A stretch of DNA of 25,272 bases from positions 1 through 25,272 of the forward strand of contig CAMEIU010000006.1 in assembly GCA_945918815.1 (NCBI GenBank). Reading direction: 5' to 3'. Of this stretch, positions 7,376 to 14,622 are shown piece after piece. The translations under genes and the position numbers were made by a program. The notes below the pieces were generated by a model that was not told the DNA's origin, ran no database searches, and saw only the letters and a program-made list of their open reading frames with translations. Source of the stretch: an uncultured Clostridia bacterium. GTDB lineage: Bacteria; Bacillota; Clostridia; Oscillospirales; Oscillospiraceae. Position 1 is the stretch's first letter. Every line of letters starts with the position of its first letter.

Positions 7376-8443
7376 ATGCTGGACAAATTACAATTGGTTG
7401 CCGAACGCTACGCGGAAATGGCGGAGCGGGCAGCCCAGCCGGATTTCTACAACGACCCCAAGGCCGCCACCAAGCTCCTGCGGGAGCAGAAGCAGCTGGA
7501 GCCCATTGTGGAGGCCTACCGGAAATACCAGAAGACCCTCCGGGAGAGCCGGGACCTGCGGGAAATGCTGGACGGGACCCTGGACCCGGACATGCGGGAG
7601 CTGTGCCAGGAGGAATACACCCAGGCCAAAAAGGACCTGGAGGATCTGGAGCAGCAGCTGAAAATCCTCCTGCTGCCCCGGGACCCCAACGACGACAAGG
7701 ACGTCATTGTGGAGATCCGTGGCGGCGTGGGCGGCGAGGAAAGCGCTCTGTTCGCCCACTCTCTGTTCCGCATGTACTCCATGTACGCCGACCGGCGTGG
7801 CTGGAAGGTGGAGCTCATGAACTACAACGAGACGGAGCTGGGCGGCGTCAAGGAGGCGGACTTTGTCATCTCCGGCGAGGGTGCCTATTCCCGTCTGAAA
7901 TTTGAATCCGGCGTCCACCGGGTCCAGCGGGTGCCAGAGACGGAATCCGGCGGACGGGTCCACACCTCCACCGCCACCGTGGCGGTGCTGCCGGAGATGG
8001 ACACGGTGGATGTGGACATTCGGCCCGAGGATATTGAAATGCAGGTCTTCCGGTCCTCCGGCGCAGGCGGCCAGCACATCAACAAGACGTCCTCCGCCGT
8101 GCGCCTCATCCACAAGCCGTCGGGCATCGTGGTCAGCTGCCAGGAGGAACGGAGCCAGGTGCAAAACCGGGAAAAATGCATGCAGATGCTGGCCTCCAAG
8201 CTCTATGAAATCGAGCAGAACCGGATCAACGACCAGGTCACCAGCGAACGGCGCAGCCAGGTGGGCACCGGCATGCGCAATGAGCGCATCCGCACCTACA
8301 ACTTCCCCCAGGGCCGGGTGACAGACCACCGGATCGGCCTGACCCTCTATAAAATCGACGCCATCATGGACGGCGATCTGGACGAATTGATCGACGCATT
8401 GGTCACAGCGGACCAGGCGGAAAAGCTGCAAAAACAAGAATAA
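7376..8443 (+). CDS. prfA: Peptide chain release factor 1
   Basis: A 355-aa class I release factor that recognises UAA/UAG and triggers peptidyl-tRNA hydrolysis. The GGQ catalytic tripeptide is at residues 231-233 in SSGAGGQHINKTSSAVRL, the glutamine normally methylated by PrmC. The stop-codon-recognition PxT motif is P187-E-T189 in RVPETESGGRVHTS, the normal Firmicute form and specific for RF1 rather than RF2 (SPF). The PCRF domain precedes it (about 60-180) and a helical N-terminus covers 1-60. Length is normal. Start ATG follows AAGGAG by 8 nt, five bases after the rlmA stop. Repeat C1 begins three bases after the stop. No prmC is present in this window. Confidence 0.97.
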   Translation: MLDKLQLVAERYAEMAERAAQPDFYNDPKAATKLLREQKQLEPIVEAYRKYQKTLRESRDLREMLDGTLDPDMRELCQEEYTQAKKDLEDLEQQLKILLLPRDPNDDKDVIVEIRGGVGGEESALFAHSLFRMYSMYADRRGWKVELMNYNETELGGVKEADFVISGEGAYSRLKFESGVHRVQRVPETESGGRVHTSTATVAVLPEMDTVDVDIRPEDIEMQVFRSSGAGGQHINKTSSAVRLIHKPSGIVVSCQEERSQVQNREKCMQMLASKLYEIEQNRINDQVTSERRSQVGTGMRNERIRTYNFPQGRVTDHRIGLTLYKIDAIMDGDLDELIDALVTADQAEKLQKQE

Positions 8444-8445
8444 CC

Positions 8446-8588
8446 CCCTCGTGCCCCCTCTCAGGGGGCTCCGCGAAGCGGTGGGGGTTGTTGCAAGTTT
8501 GCAATTGTTCCATTCTGTCGGTGAAATTGCGTGTCCAACAACCCCCAGGCTCGCAAGCTCGCCAGCCCCCTGAGAGGGGGCACAAGGG
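8446..8588. repeat. Family C 143-bp inverted-repeat element, copy 1
   Basis: Terminal inverted repeats of about 25 bp: CCCTCGTGCCCCCTCTCAGG at the left and the complement ending GAGAGGGGGCACAAGGG at the right. Each end is itself a hairpin (CCCCCTCTCAGGGGG). Inner arms TGGGGGTTGTT and AACAACCCCCA surround an AT-richer core (GCAAGTTTGCAATTG). It has MITE-like form but no coding capacity. It sits between the prfA stop and the Sua5-type gene and may partly terminate transcription. Confidence 0.82.
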
Positions 8589-8612
8589 CGCTATGCAGAA
8601 ATGAAGGATACT

Positions 8613-9638
8613 ATGGAAACAACACTTTTTACCGCGCCGTTGTCCGACGCGGAATATGATTCTGCCGCGGAGATCATCCGGTCCGGCGGTCTTCTGGGAA
8701 TTCCCACGGAGACGGTCTACGGCCTCGGGGCCAACGCACTGGACCCGGAGGCCACCCTCCATATCTTCGAGGCCAAGGGACGGCCCCAGGACAATCCTCT
8801 CATCATCCACATTCCCGACGAGAGCTGGCTGCCCCGGTACTGCCACGACATTCCCCCGGCGGCCTATGCCCTGGCCCGGGCCTTCTGGCCGGGACCTCTG
8901 ACCATGATTCTGCCGAGACGGGACAATGTGCCTCTCCGGACCACCGGCGGCCTGGAGACCGTGGGCGTCCGCTGCCCCAACCATCCCGTCACCCTGGAGA
9001 TCATCCGCCGGGCCGGGGTGCCCATTGCGGCTCCCTCCGGCAACACCTCCGGGCGGCCCAGCCCCACCACGGCGGGCCACATGATCGAGGACATGTGGGG
9101 CAAGATCGACGGCATTGTGGACGGCGGTCCCTGCGGCGTGGGGGTGGAGTCCACCATCATCGACCTGACGGGCACGCCGCCCCGGCTCCTGCGGCCCGGC
9201 GGGCTGCCCCTGGAAGCATTGGAAGCGGTTTTGGGCGAGGTGGCCGTGGACAAGGCCGTTGTGGCCAAGCTGGCCGACGGTGAACGGCCCAAGGCCCCCG
9301 GCATGAAATACCGCCACTACGCCCCCAAGGCCCCGGTCACCGTGGTCACCGGCGACCCGGCCCGGAGCGCGGCCTATATTCAGTCCCACCTGTCGCCCCA
9401 GTCCGGCGTCATCTGCTTCCATGAATGCACCAGCCTGTTCCGGGGCCACATCGTCCACGATCTGGGTCCGGCGCGGGACAAGGCCGAGCAGGCCCGCCAC
9501 GTCTTCGACGCCCTCCGGGCCTTCGACGAAACCGACGTCCCGGACATCTGGGCCCAGTGCCCCGACAGCAGCGGCCTCGGCCTGGCCGTCGGAAACCGAT
9601 TGAAAAAAGCCGCGGGATTTCATGTGATTGAAGTCTAA
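8613..9638 (+). CDS. ywlC: L-threonylcarbamoyladenylate synthase (Sua5/YwlC)
   Basis: A 341-aa enzyme that makes threonylcarbamoyl-AMP from threonine, bicarbonate and ATP, the first step of tRNA t6A37 formation. The YrdC/TsaC domain, about residues 10-200, shows GGLLGIPTETVYGLGANA, the KGRPQDNPLI substrate loop, a WPGPLTMIL segment and APSGNTSGRPSPT. The Sua5 C-terminal domain, about 225-341, begins after KAPGMKYRHYAP, so this is the long Sua5 form rather than short TsaC. The ATG at 8613 is preferred over the in-frame ATG at 8601 because AAGGA lies 6 nt before it; the upstream ATG has no good site. Pairing with prfA and coaE is common in clostridia. Confidence 0.93.
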   Translation: METTLFTAPLSDAEYDSAAEIIRSGGLLGIPTETVYGLGANALDPEATLHIFEAKGRPQDNPLIIHIPDESWLPRYCHDIPPAAYALARAFWPGPLTMILPRRDNVPLRTTGGLETVGVRCPNHPVTLEIIRRAGVPIAAPSGNTSGRPSPTTAGHMIEDMWGKIDGIVDGGPCGVGVESTIIDLTGTPPRLLRPGGLPLEALEAVLGEVAVDKAVVAKLADGERPKAPGMKYRHYAPKAPVTVVTGDPARSAAYIQSHLSPQSGVICFHECTSLFRGHIVHDLGPARDKAEQARHVFDALRAFDETDVPDIWAQCPDSSGLGLAVGNRLKKAAGFHVIEV

Positions 9639-9648
9639 GGAGCACCCT

Positions 9649-9708
9649 GTAGGGGCGGCTATCAGCCGCCCGCTGCTGCGAAAACGGGCGGCTGATAGCC
9701 GCCCCTAC
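9649..9708. repeat. Family A double palindrome upstream of coaE
   Basis: The cleanest copy: left arm GTAGGGGCGGCTATCAGCCG, right arm CGGCTGATAGCCGCCCCTAC, separated by a loop containing GCTGCTGCGAAAA. It lies 10 bases after the Sua5-type gene and 24 before coaE. Its frame is open into coaE and would encode the same GAAISRP peptide as in rsmF, but translation is more likely to begin at 9733. Confidence 0.88.
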
Positions 9709-9732
9709 GACCGGGAATGGGGGATCTATTCC

Positions 9733-10332
9733 ATGCAAACCATCATCGGCATCACCGGGGGGACCGGGTGCGGGAAGACCACGGCGCTGAACGTCCTCTC
9801 CGGCATGGGCGTTCACATCATCGACTGCGATGCGGTCTATCATCATCTGCTGGAAACCGACGGGGCCATGCTGCGGGATCTGGATTCCGCCTTTCCCGGC
9901 GTGGTGGAGGACGGAAAGCTCCGGCGGAAAAAGCTGGGGCAGCTGGTCTTTTCGGATTCCGCCGCCCTGGACCGGCTGAACCAGGTCATCTGGCCCCATG
10001 TGTGCCGGGCGGTGGAGGCAGAGATCCAAGCCCAATCTCCCCGGCCCTGCGCCATCGACGCCATCGGCCTGCTGGAAAGCGGATTGGGAAACCTCTGCAC
10101 CGTCACCGTGGCCGTCACCGCCCCGGAGGAGGACCGAATCGCCCGGCTCATGGCCCGGGAGGGAATCTCTGGGGACTACGCCCGCCTGCGCATCCGGGCA
10201 CAGAAATCCAACGACGTCTTCGCCGCAGCCTGCGGCGTGACCATAGAGAACCATTTTGGCAGCGCAGAGGCCTTCGCCGCCCACTGCGAAACCATTTTCC
10301 GAACAATTTTGAAGGAGGAACCGACAAAATGA
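9733..10332 (+). CDS. coaE: Dephospho-CoA kinase
   Basis: A 199-aa P-loop kinase that phosphorylates the 3'-hydroxyl of dephospho-CoA, the last step of coenzyme A synthesis. The Walker A loop GGTGCGKT (residues 9-16) immediately follows MQTIIGIT, then DCDAVYHHLL (about 33-42), the CoaE-typical aspartate-containing segment, and the LID-like region EEDRIARLMAREGIS. Length matches the family (about 200 aa). The frame is open to 9628, which would add 35 residues encoded by a family A repeat; the ATG at 9733 is taken because it begins the P-loop strand, though its ribosome site (GGGGGA, about 10 nt) is weak. The stop overlaps the next start by ATGA. Confidence 0.93.
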   Translation: MQTIIGITGGTGCGKTTALNVLSGMGVHIIDCDAVYHHLLETDGAMLRDLDSAFPGVVEDGKLRRKKLGQLVFSDSAALDRLNQVIWPHVCRAVEAEIQAQSPRPCAIDAIGLLESGLGNLCTVTVAVTAPEEDRIARLMAREGISGDYARLRIRAQKSNDVFAAACGVTIENHFGSAEAFAAHCETIFRTILKEEPTK

Positions 10333-11714
10333 GCGAACTGCGTGAAAAACTCATGTACAAACCCAAGAACGGCTTCGACCGCCTGTCCCCCGCCGAAGAG
10401 CAGGAGATGGAAATCTACAGCGAACACTACCGCAAATTCCTGGACAACGGCAAGACCGAGCGGGACTGCGTGGACTACACCGTGGAGCTGGCCGAGGCCC
10501 GGGGCTTTGTGCCCTATGTGCCCGGCATGCCCCTGGAGCCCGGCAAGAAGGTCTACGTGGACAACCGGGGCAAGGGCATCATGCTGGCCGTCATCGGCAA
10601 AAAGCCCCTGGCCGAAGGCGCCCACATCGGCGCGGCCCACACCGACGCGCCCCGTCTGGACCTGAAGCCCAATCCCCTCTATGAGGATTCGGAGCTGGCC
10701 TATCTCAAGACCCACCACTACGGCGGCATCCGCAAGTACCAGTGGGTCACCATTCCCCTGGAGCTCCACGGCGTGGTGGTCCGCTCCGACGGCTCCAAGG
10801 TGAAGATCACCATCGGCGACAAGGAGAGCGACCCGCAGTTTGTCATCACCGACCTGCTGCCCCATCTGGGCCGCGAGCAGAGCAAGAAGCCCCTGGGCGA
10901 GGCCATTCCCTCCGAGAGCCTGAACATTCTCATCGGCAGCCGCCCCCTGAAGGACGACGACGGCGGCGACCGGGTGAAGCTCAGCATCCTGAACCTGCTG
11001 AACGAGAAGTACGGCATCCAGGAAGAGGACTTCATCTCCGCCGAGCTGGAGGCCGTTCCCGCCGCCAAGGCCCGGGATCTGGGCTTCGATCGGTCCCTCA
11101 TCGGCGCCTACGGCCACGACGACCGGGTCTGCGCCTACGCCGAGCTGGCCGCCCTGCTGAGCCTGGACGTGCCGGAGAAGACCGCCGTGTGCATCTTCGC
11201 CGACAAGGAGGAAATCGGCTCCGACGGCGTGTCCGGCATGCAGTCCGAGGCCTTCGACTATTTCATGGAGAGCATGTGCAAGACCCAGGGCACAGCCCTG
11301 CGGACCTGCTTCGCCCACTCCTTCTGCCTGTCCGCCGACGTGACCGCGGCCTATGACCCCAACTTCCCCGAGGTCTTCGAGCGGCGCAACAGCAGCTTTA
11401 TCAACTACGGCATGGGCCTTTGCAAATACACCGGCTCCGGCGGCAAGAGTGGCGCCTCCGACGCCTCCGCCGAGGTGGTGGGCTGGGTCCGCAAGCTGTT
11501 CAACGACAACGGCGTCATCTGGCAGATGGCGGAGCTGGGCAAGACCGACGCGGGCGGCGGCGGCACCGTGGCCAAGTTCATGGCCAAGCGGAACATCGAC
11601 ACCCTGGACGCCGGCGTCCCCGTCCTGGCCATGCACGCCCCCTACGAGACCGTCTCCAAGCTGGACTGCTATATGACCTTCCGCGGCATGAAGGCCGTGT
11701 TTGAGGCGAAGTAA
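10329..11714 (+). CDS. M18 family aminopeptidase
   Basis: A 461-aa dinuclear-zinc aminopeptidase of family M18 (aspartyl aminopeptidase-like, APE/Lap4 group), cytosolic, removing N-terminal, often acidic, residues. Metal and catalytic residues visible: H104-x-D106 in GAAHTDAPRLD, D264/D265 in GHDDRVCA, the E294-E295 pair in ADKEEIGSDG, and a C-terminal metal histidine in VLAMHAPYE. The N-terminus SELREKLMYKPKNGFDRLS is typical of clostridial members. The start is fixed by the ATGA overlap with coaE and by AAGGAGGA 6-8 nt before it; the longer open frame running back to 9717 is out-of-frame coaE sequence. It ends at a strong terminator. Confidence 0.92.
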   Translation: MSELREKLMYKPKNGFDRLSPAEEQEMEIYSEHYRKFLDNGKTERDCVDYTVELAEARGFVPYVPGMPLEPGKKVYVDNRGKGIMLAVIGKKPLAEGAHIGAAHTDAPRLDLKPNPLYEDSELAYLKTHHYGGIRKYQWVTIPLELHGVVVRSDGSKVKITIGDKESDPQFVITDLLPHLGREQSKKPLGEAIPSESLNILIGSRPLKDDDGGDRVKLSILNLLNEKYGIQEEDFISAELEAVPAAKARDLGFDRSLIGAYGHDDRVCAYAELAALLSLDVPEKTAVCIFADKEEIGSDGVSGMQSEAFDYFMESMCKTQGTALRTCFAHSFCLSADVTAAYDPNFPEVFERRNSSFINYGMGLCKYTGSGGKSGASDASAEVVGWVRKLFNDNGVIWQMAELGKTDAGGGGTVAKFMAKRNIDTLDAGVPVLAMHAPYETVSKLDCYMTFRGMKAVFEAK

Positions 11715-11725
11715 AGCAAAAAATG

Positions 11726-11767
11726 ACGCACCCTTGTGCCCCCTATAGAGGGGGCACGAGGGTGCGT
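11726..11767. terminator. Bidirectional terminator between convergent genes
   Basis: Stem ACGCACCCTTGTGCCCCC (11726-11743) pairs with GGGGGCACGAGGGTGCGT (11750-11767), 18 bp with a single T:G pair and loop TATAGA. Followed by TTTCTTT on the plus strand and by ATTTTTTGC on the minus strand, so it serves both the aminopeptidase operon and the glycosyltransferase gene. The inner part CCCTTGTGCCCCCT/AGGGGGCACGAGGG equals the two ends of family C joined together. Confidence 0.93.
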
Positions 11768-11771
11768 TTCT

Positions 11772-12908
11772 TTATGATACTTCTGCGTTTTCTCCCACCA
11801 GCTGTTCGGCCAATTGGCAGATCTTTTCGGCGGCATGCTGGGGGACGCCTTTTTGCTGGCAGGCCTGTTTTTTTTTTGCATTTTTCGGATTGGACAGGGT
11901 TTCCAAGGCCTTGGGCAGGTCCCGCTTGAGGTTTTTGACCACCAGGCTCATGCCGGTGGAGGAAAAATAGGTGGCGTTGCGGGTCTCGCAGCCGGGAATG
12001 GGCGGCAGGTGGATCAGTGGGATGCCGGTCACGGCGGCTTCCGTGGAGGACAGGCCGCCGGGCTTGCTCATGTACACGTCGCAGGCGTGGAGGTAATCCG
12101 CCATCCGGTCCGTGACGCCGATACACCGCAGGGCGGGCCACTGGCCGAAGCGCTTCGTCAAGGCCCGGCGGAGCTTCTCATTGCTGCCGCAGACCACCGT
12201 GAGGACCACGTCCGTGTCCCGGCCCAGCTGTTGGAACAGGACCTCCACGGCCCGCTTCACCTGGCCCGCGCCCATGCTGCCCCCGGCCAGAAGCCAGCAG
12301 GGCTTGTCCAAGGGCAGCCCCAGCTTTTCCCGGGCCGCCGCCTTGTCCTCCGGCTGGCCGAAGGCCCGGCGGACCGGAATGCCCAGGGGATGGCTCCTGG
12401 CCGCCGGGACGCCCCGCTTCCGAAACTCCGCCGCTTGGGCCGCCGAAGGCAGCACATAGGCGTCGCAGTCCAATTCCTCCGTAAAGGGGATGCAGGTGTA
12501 GTCCGTCGCCAGAAAGATCATCTTCGGGACCTGCATGCCGTGGTCCTTCATATAGGTCAAAATCTCGCCGGGGAACAGATGGGACATGAGAATCACGTCC
12601 ACCGGATGGGCCTTGAGATATTGGTCCATCTCTTTTGCCATTCTGCCGTTGATCCAGTAGACCGGCGACCGGAAGGGCAGGCGGCGATAGGCGCTGCCCA
12701 GGCCGTAGACAATGCCGAAGGCCCCGGGGCAGCGCTGCACCAGACGAATATAGAAGTTACCCACCCGATGGTCCAGGCCCTCCCCCCGGATGGCGTAGGG
12801 GTCCAGGACCGTGACATGGTGGCCCCGGCATTCCAGGGCCTCCGCCGCGGCATAGGCCGCGGCGTTGTGGCCGCCGCCGGTGCCGCAGGTAAAGATCAGC
12901 GCATCCAA
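11772..12908 (-). CDS. MGDG synthase/UgtP-type glycosyltransferase
   Basis: A 378-aa GT28-family glycosyltransferase that most resembles processive diacylglycerol glucosyltransferases (UgtP/YpfP) and MGDG synthases, which glycosylate diacylglycerol at the inner membrane face. N-terminal MGDG_synth domain about 1-165, with CGTGGGHNAAA (8-18) and LDPYAI. The C-terminal nucleotide-sugar half contains LLAGGSMGAGQVKRAV and the donor-binding SKPGGLSSTEA, followed by IHLPPIPGCE. There is no signal peptide; membrane contact would be peripheral. MurG-like activity is excluded by the MGDG-type N-terminus. It overlaps the plsY 3' end by 13 nt, so it is translationally coupled to a phosphatidate-synthesis gene. 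Which sugar is used cannot be read. Confidence 0.83.
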   Translation of the reverse strand: MDALIFTCGTGGGHNAAAYAAAEALECRGHHVTVLDPYAIRGEGLDHRVGNFYIRLVQRCPGAFGIVYGLGSAYRRLPFRSPVYWINGRMAKEMDQYLKAHPVDVILMSHLFPGEILTYMKDHGMQVPKMIFLATDYTCIPFTEELDCDAYVLPSAAQAAEFRKRGVPAARSHPLGIPVRRAFGQPEDKAAAREKLGLPLDKPCWLLAGGSMGAGQVKRAVEVLFQQLGRDTDVVLTVVCGSNEKLRRALTKRFGQWPALRCIGVTDRMADYLHACDVYMSKPGGLSSTEAAVTGIPLIHLPPIPGCETRNATYFSSTGMSLVVKNLKRDLPKALETLSNPKNAKKKQACQQKGVPQHAAEKICQLAEQLVGENAEVS

Positions 12909-13493
12909 AGCAGCTTCACCTCACATTTCTCCTTTTCCTCCCGGCTCCAATGGAGCCGGAGAAACACCATGGCGGCCATCAGCAGGAAGCCCGCCTGCAT
13001 GGGACGGGGTACCGGCTGAGACCAGAGCAGCGCCGTGGCGCAGACGTAGGTCCAGAGGGTGCGGTGGTAGTGGGGCTTCACCTGCAAAATCAGGGAGAAG
13101 AACAGGAAACACACGATCAGCGCACCCACGGGCCGCCACTGGGGCAGCAGGCCCAGCAGGCAGCCGAAGGTGACCGCGATGCCCTTGCCGCCCCGAAAGC
13201 GGAAAAACAGCGGCAGAATATGCCCCAGCACCGGCGCGGCCAGGACCAGGGCCAGGCCCAGATCGGTGACGGGACCGCGCAGATACAAAAACACCGGCAC
13301 AAAGCCCTTGGCCAGGTCGCCCAGCAGCGTCAGCAGGCCGCACCAGAAGCCGCCGTTCTGAAAAGCGTTGAAGGTCCCCGGATTGCCGTCGGGGCTGGGT
13401 CACGTCCTTCCCAAACAGGCGGCCAAACACCCGGGCATACAGCACGCTGCCCGACAGATAGGCGCATACAAGAAAAAGCAGCTCCCGTGCCAT
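12896..13493 (-). pseudogene. plsY: Glycerol-3-phosphate acyltransferase PlsY, interrupted by a 1-base frameshift
   Basis: PlsY is a polytopic membrane enzyme that transfers acyl from acyl-phosphate to glycerol-3-phosphate. The first about 34 residues (MARELLFLVCAYLSGSVLYA...LFGKDVT) are in one frame. The rest (DGNPGTFNAFQNGG, then LFFRFRGGKGIAVTFG and two further hydrophobic segments) is in another. The switch is in a run of four G at 13391-13394 (CCCC in the gene). Removing one base gives 199 codons including the stop, i.e. 198 aa, the normal PlsY length, and joins the conserved motifs. ATG 13493 is chosen because AGGAGGT lies 6 nt upstream; ATG 13499 abuts that site. It could be a sequencing error, a natural mutation or a phase-variable tract. 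Upstream operator: 13554-13589. Confidence 0.8.
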
Positions 13494-13538
13494 CCACATA
13501 CCTCCTTTTGCCCACACTGGGCCATTCTGGAAGCAAGA

Positions 13539-13589
13539 TTAACACGGAAGCTGCAACTAAAAATCAACTGAACCTCAACTCTTGTTGAG
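13539..13589 (-). promoter_or_regulatory. plsY promoter with three 11-bp-spaced operator half-sites
   Basis: On the plus strand CAAC begins at 13554, 13565 and 13576, exactly 11 bp apart, and the last runs into CAACTCTTGTTGAG. On the minus strand this reads GTTGAGGTTCA, GTTGATTTTTA, GTTGCAGC, with a GTTAAT(CT) -10-like hexamer starting 14 bases after the first G of the last half-site. The layout is identical to that at 15332-15382 upstream of the response regulator. The distal half-site is within the last codons of the kinase gene. Confidence 0.65.
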
Positions 13590-14622
13590 ATTCTGAAATG
13601 GGAAGCCAAACCGTAAACCGGCTGCCAACGCCCTCGCTTTCCACCGTCACGGTGCCGCCGACGGAATCGAGAATCCGCTTGACCAGAGCCAGGCCCAGAC
13701 CGTTGCCCTCCTCCCGGCGGGAGTTGTCGCCCTGGAAAAACTTGTCGAAAATATGGCCCCGGTCCTTCGGCGCAATGCCGCAGCCGTTGTCCTCGATGGT
13801 GAAGACGATTTGGCCGCCCTGCCGCTTGAGGCTCATATGGACCCAGCCGCCCATCGGGTCGAATTTCACGGCGTTGCCGATGAGGTTGGTCCAGATGTGG
13901 AGCAGCATGCTCTCGTTGCCGTAATATTGGAGCGCGTCCAGATCCACCTCGAAGAGGATGTCCTTCTCGGTCCATTTTGGCTCCAGCAGCAGAATGGCCT
14001 GCCGGATCTGCTCGTCCAGGCGGAAGACCGTGCGGTTGGTCTGAATGGACTGATTGTCGATGCGGGACAGCAGCAGGATATTGCCCACCAGCTCCGAAAG
14101 CCGCCGGGTGTTCAGGAGAATCTTCTCCACGTATTCCCCCTGCTCCTCCGGCGACTGCTGGCTGCCCTGGAGCAGCATGGCGTAGCCCTCGATGGCGTTG
14201 ATGGGTGTTTTGAACTCGTGAGACACGTTGGAGACGAAATCCGTCTGCAAAATCTCCGTGGCTCCCAGGTCCCGGACCATCAGGTTGAAATTTTCATAGA
14301 TGTCCCGGATCTCCCGGATGCTGCTCTTGTTTTCCAGCCTTGTGTCGAAAGCCCCCTCCGCCACCCGGTTCATGGCCCGGCTCAGGGTGGTGATGGGAGA
14401 GAGAAACTTCCGGGACACCACCACCGACAGGGTGCAGCCCAGCAGCAAGCTGAACAGCAGCAGCAATGCCGGGGTGGGAAAGCTGACATGGATGGCAAAC
14501 AGCCAGTCCAGCAGCTGCGTCACCCCCGCTGAGACCAGCAGCGTGGCCACCACCACGGCCATGATAACCACCGTGAAATAGACGCTGATGTGGAGACCCT
14601 TTTTCTTCTGTTTCCGTTTCAC
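13564..14622 (-). CDS. Sensor histidine kinase with a minimal extracytoplasmic loop
   Basis: A 352-aa membrane kinase. Two TM segments at about 12-39 and 51-72 are separated by only about a dozen residues (HVSFPTPA), so there is no room for an external ligand domain; such kinases usually sense within the membrane or through a partner protein. HAMP about 72-125, HisKA with His135 in SNVSHEFKTPINA, HATPase_c with N250 in the N-box TNLIGNAVKFDP, EDNGCGI G1 box and GNGLGLALVKRI G2 box. It overlaps the response regulator by ATGA (14619-14622), so it is translationally coupled. Its last codons (SQQELRFS) coincide with the operator of the next operon. The family is PhoR-like; the stimulus is unknown. 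Confidence 0.88.
   Translation of the reverse strand: MKRKQKKKGLHISVYFTVVIMAVVVATLLVSAGVTQLLDWLFAIHVSFPTPALLLLFSLLLGCTLSVVVSRKFLSPITTLSRAMNRVAEGAFDTRLENKSSIREIRDIYENFNLMVRDLGATEILQTDFVSNVSHEFKTPINAIEGYAMLLQGSQQSPEEQGEYVEKILLNTRRLSELVGNILLLSRIDNQSIQTNRTVFRLDEQIRQAILLLEPKWTEKDILFEVDLDALQYYGNESMLLHIWTNLIGNAVKFDPMGGWVHMSLKRQGGQIVFTIEDNGCGIAPKDRGHIFDKFFQGDNSRREEGNGLGLALVKRILDSVGGTVTVESEGVGSRFTVWLPISESQQELRFS

Noticed and set aside
7930..7945. PET instead of PAT/PVT in the RF1 stop-codon-recognition motif
   Set aside because: PxT with glutamate in the middle is common in Firmicute RF1; not an anomaly.
10176..11636. A 486-codon minus-strand open frame opposite the aminopeptidase
   Set aside because: Antisense shadow produced by GC-rich codon bias.
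9717..11714. A 665-residue reading of the aminopeptidase gene
   Set aside because: The first about 204 residues are out-of-frame coaE; the ATGA junction at 10329 with a good ribosome site starts the real M18 protein.
11814..13019. A 401-codon plus-strand open frame opposite the glycosyltransferase
   Set aside because: Antisense shadow, no recognisable domain, and poor initiation context.
13391..13394. Programmed ribosomal frameshifting in plsY
   Set aside because: No classical slippery heptamer, internal Shine-Dalgarno or downstream stem noted at the shift site; mutation or sequencing error is simpler.
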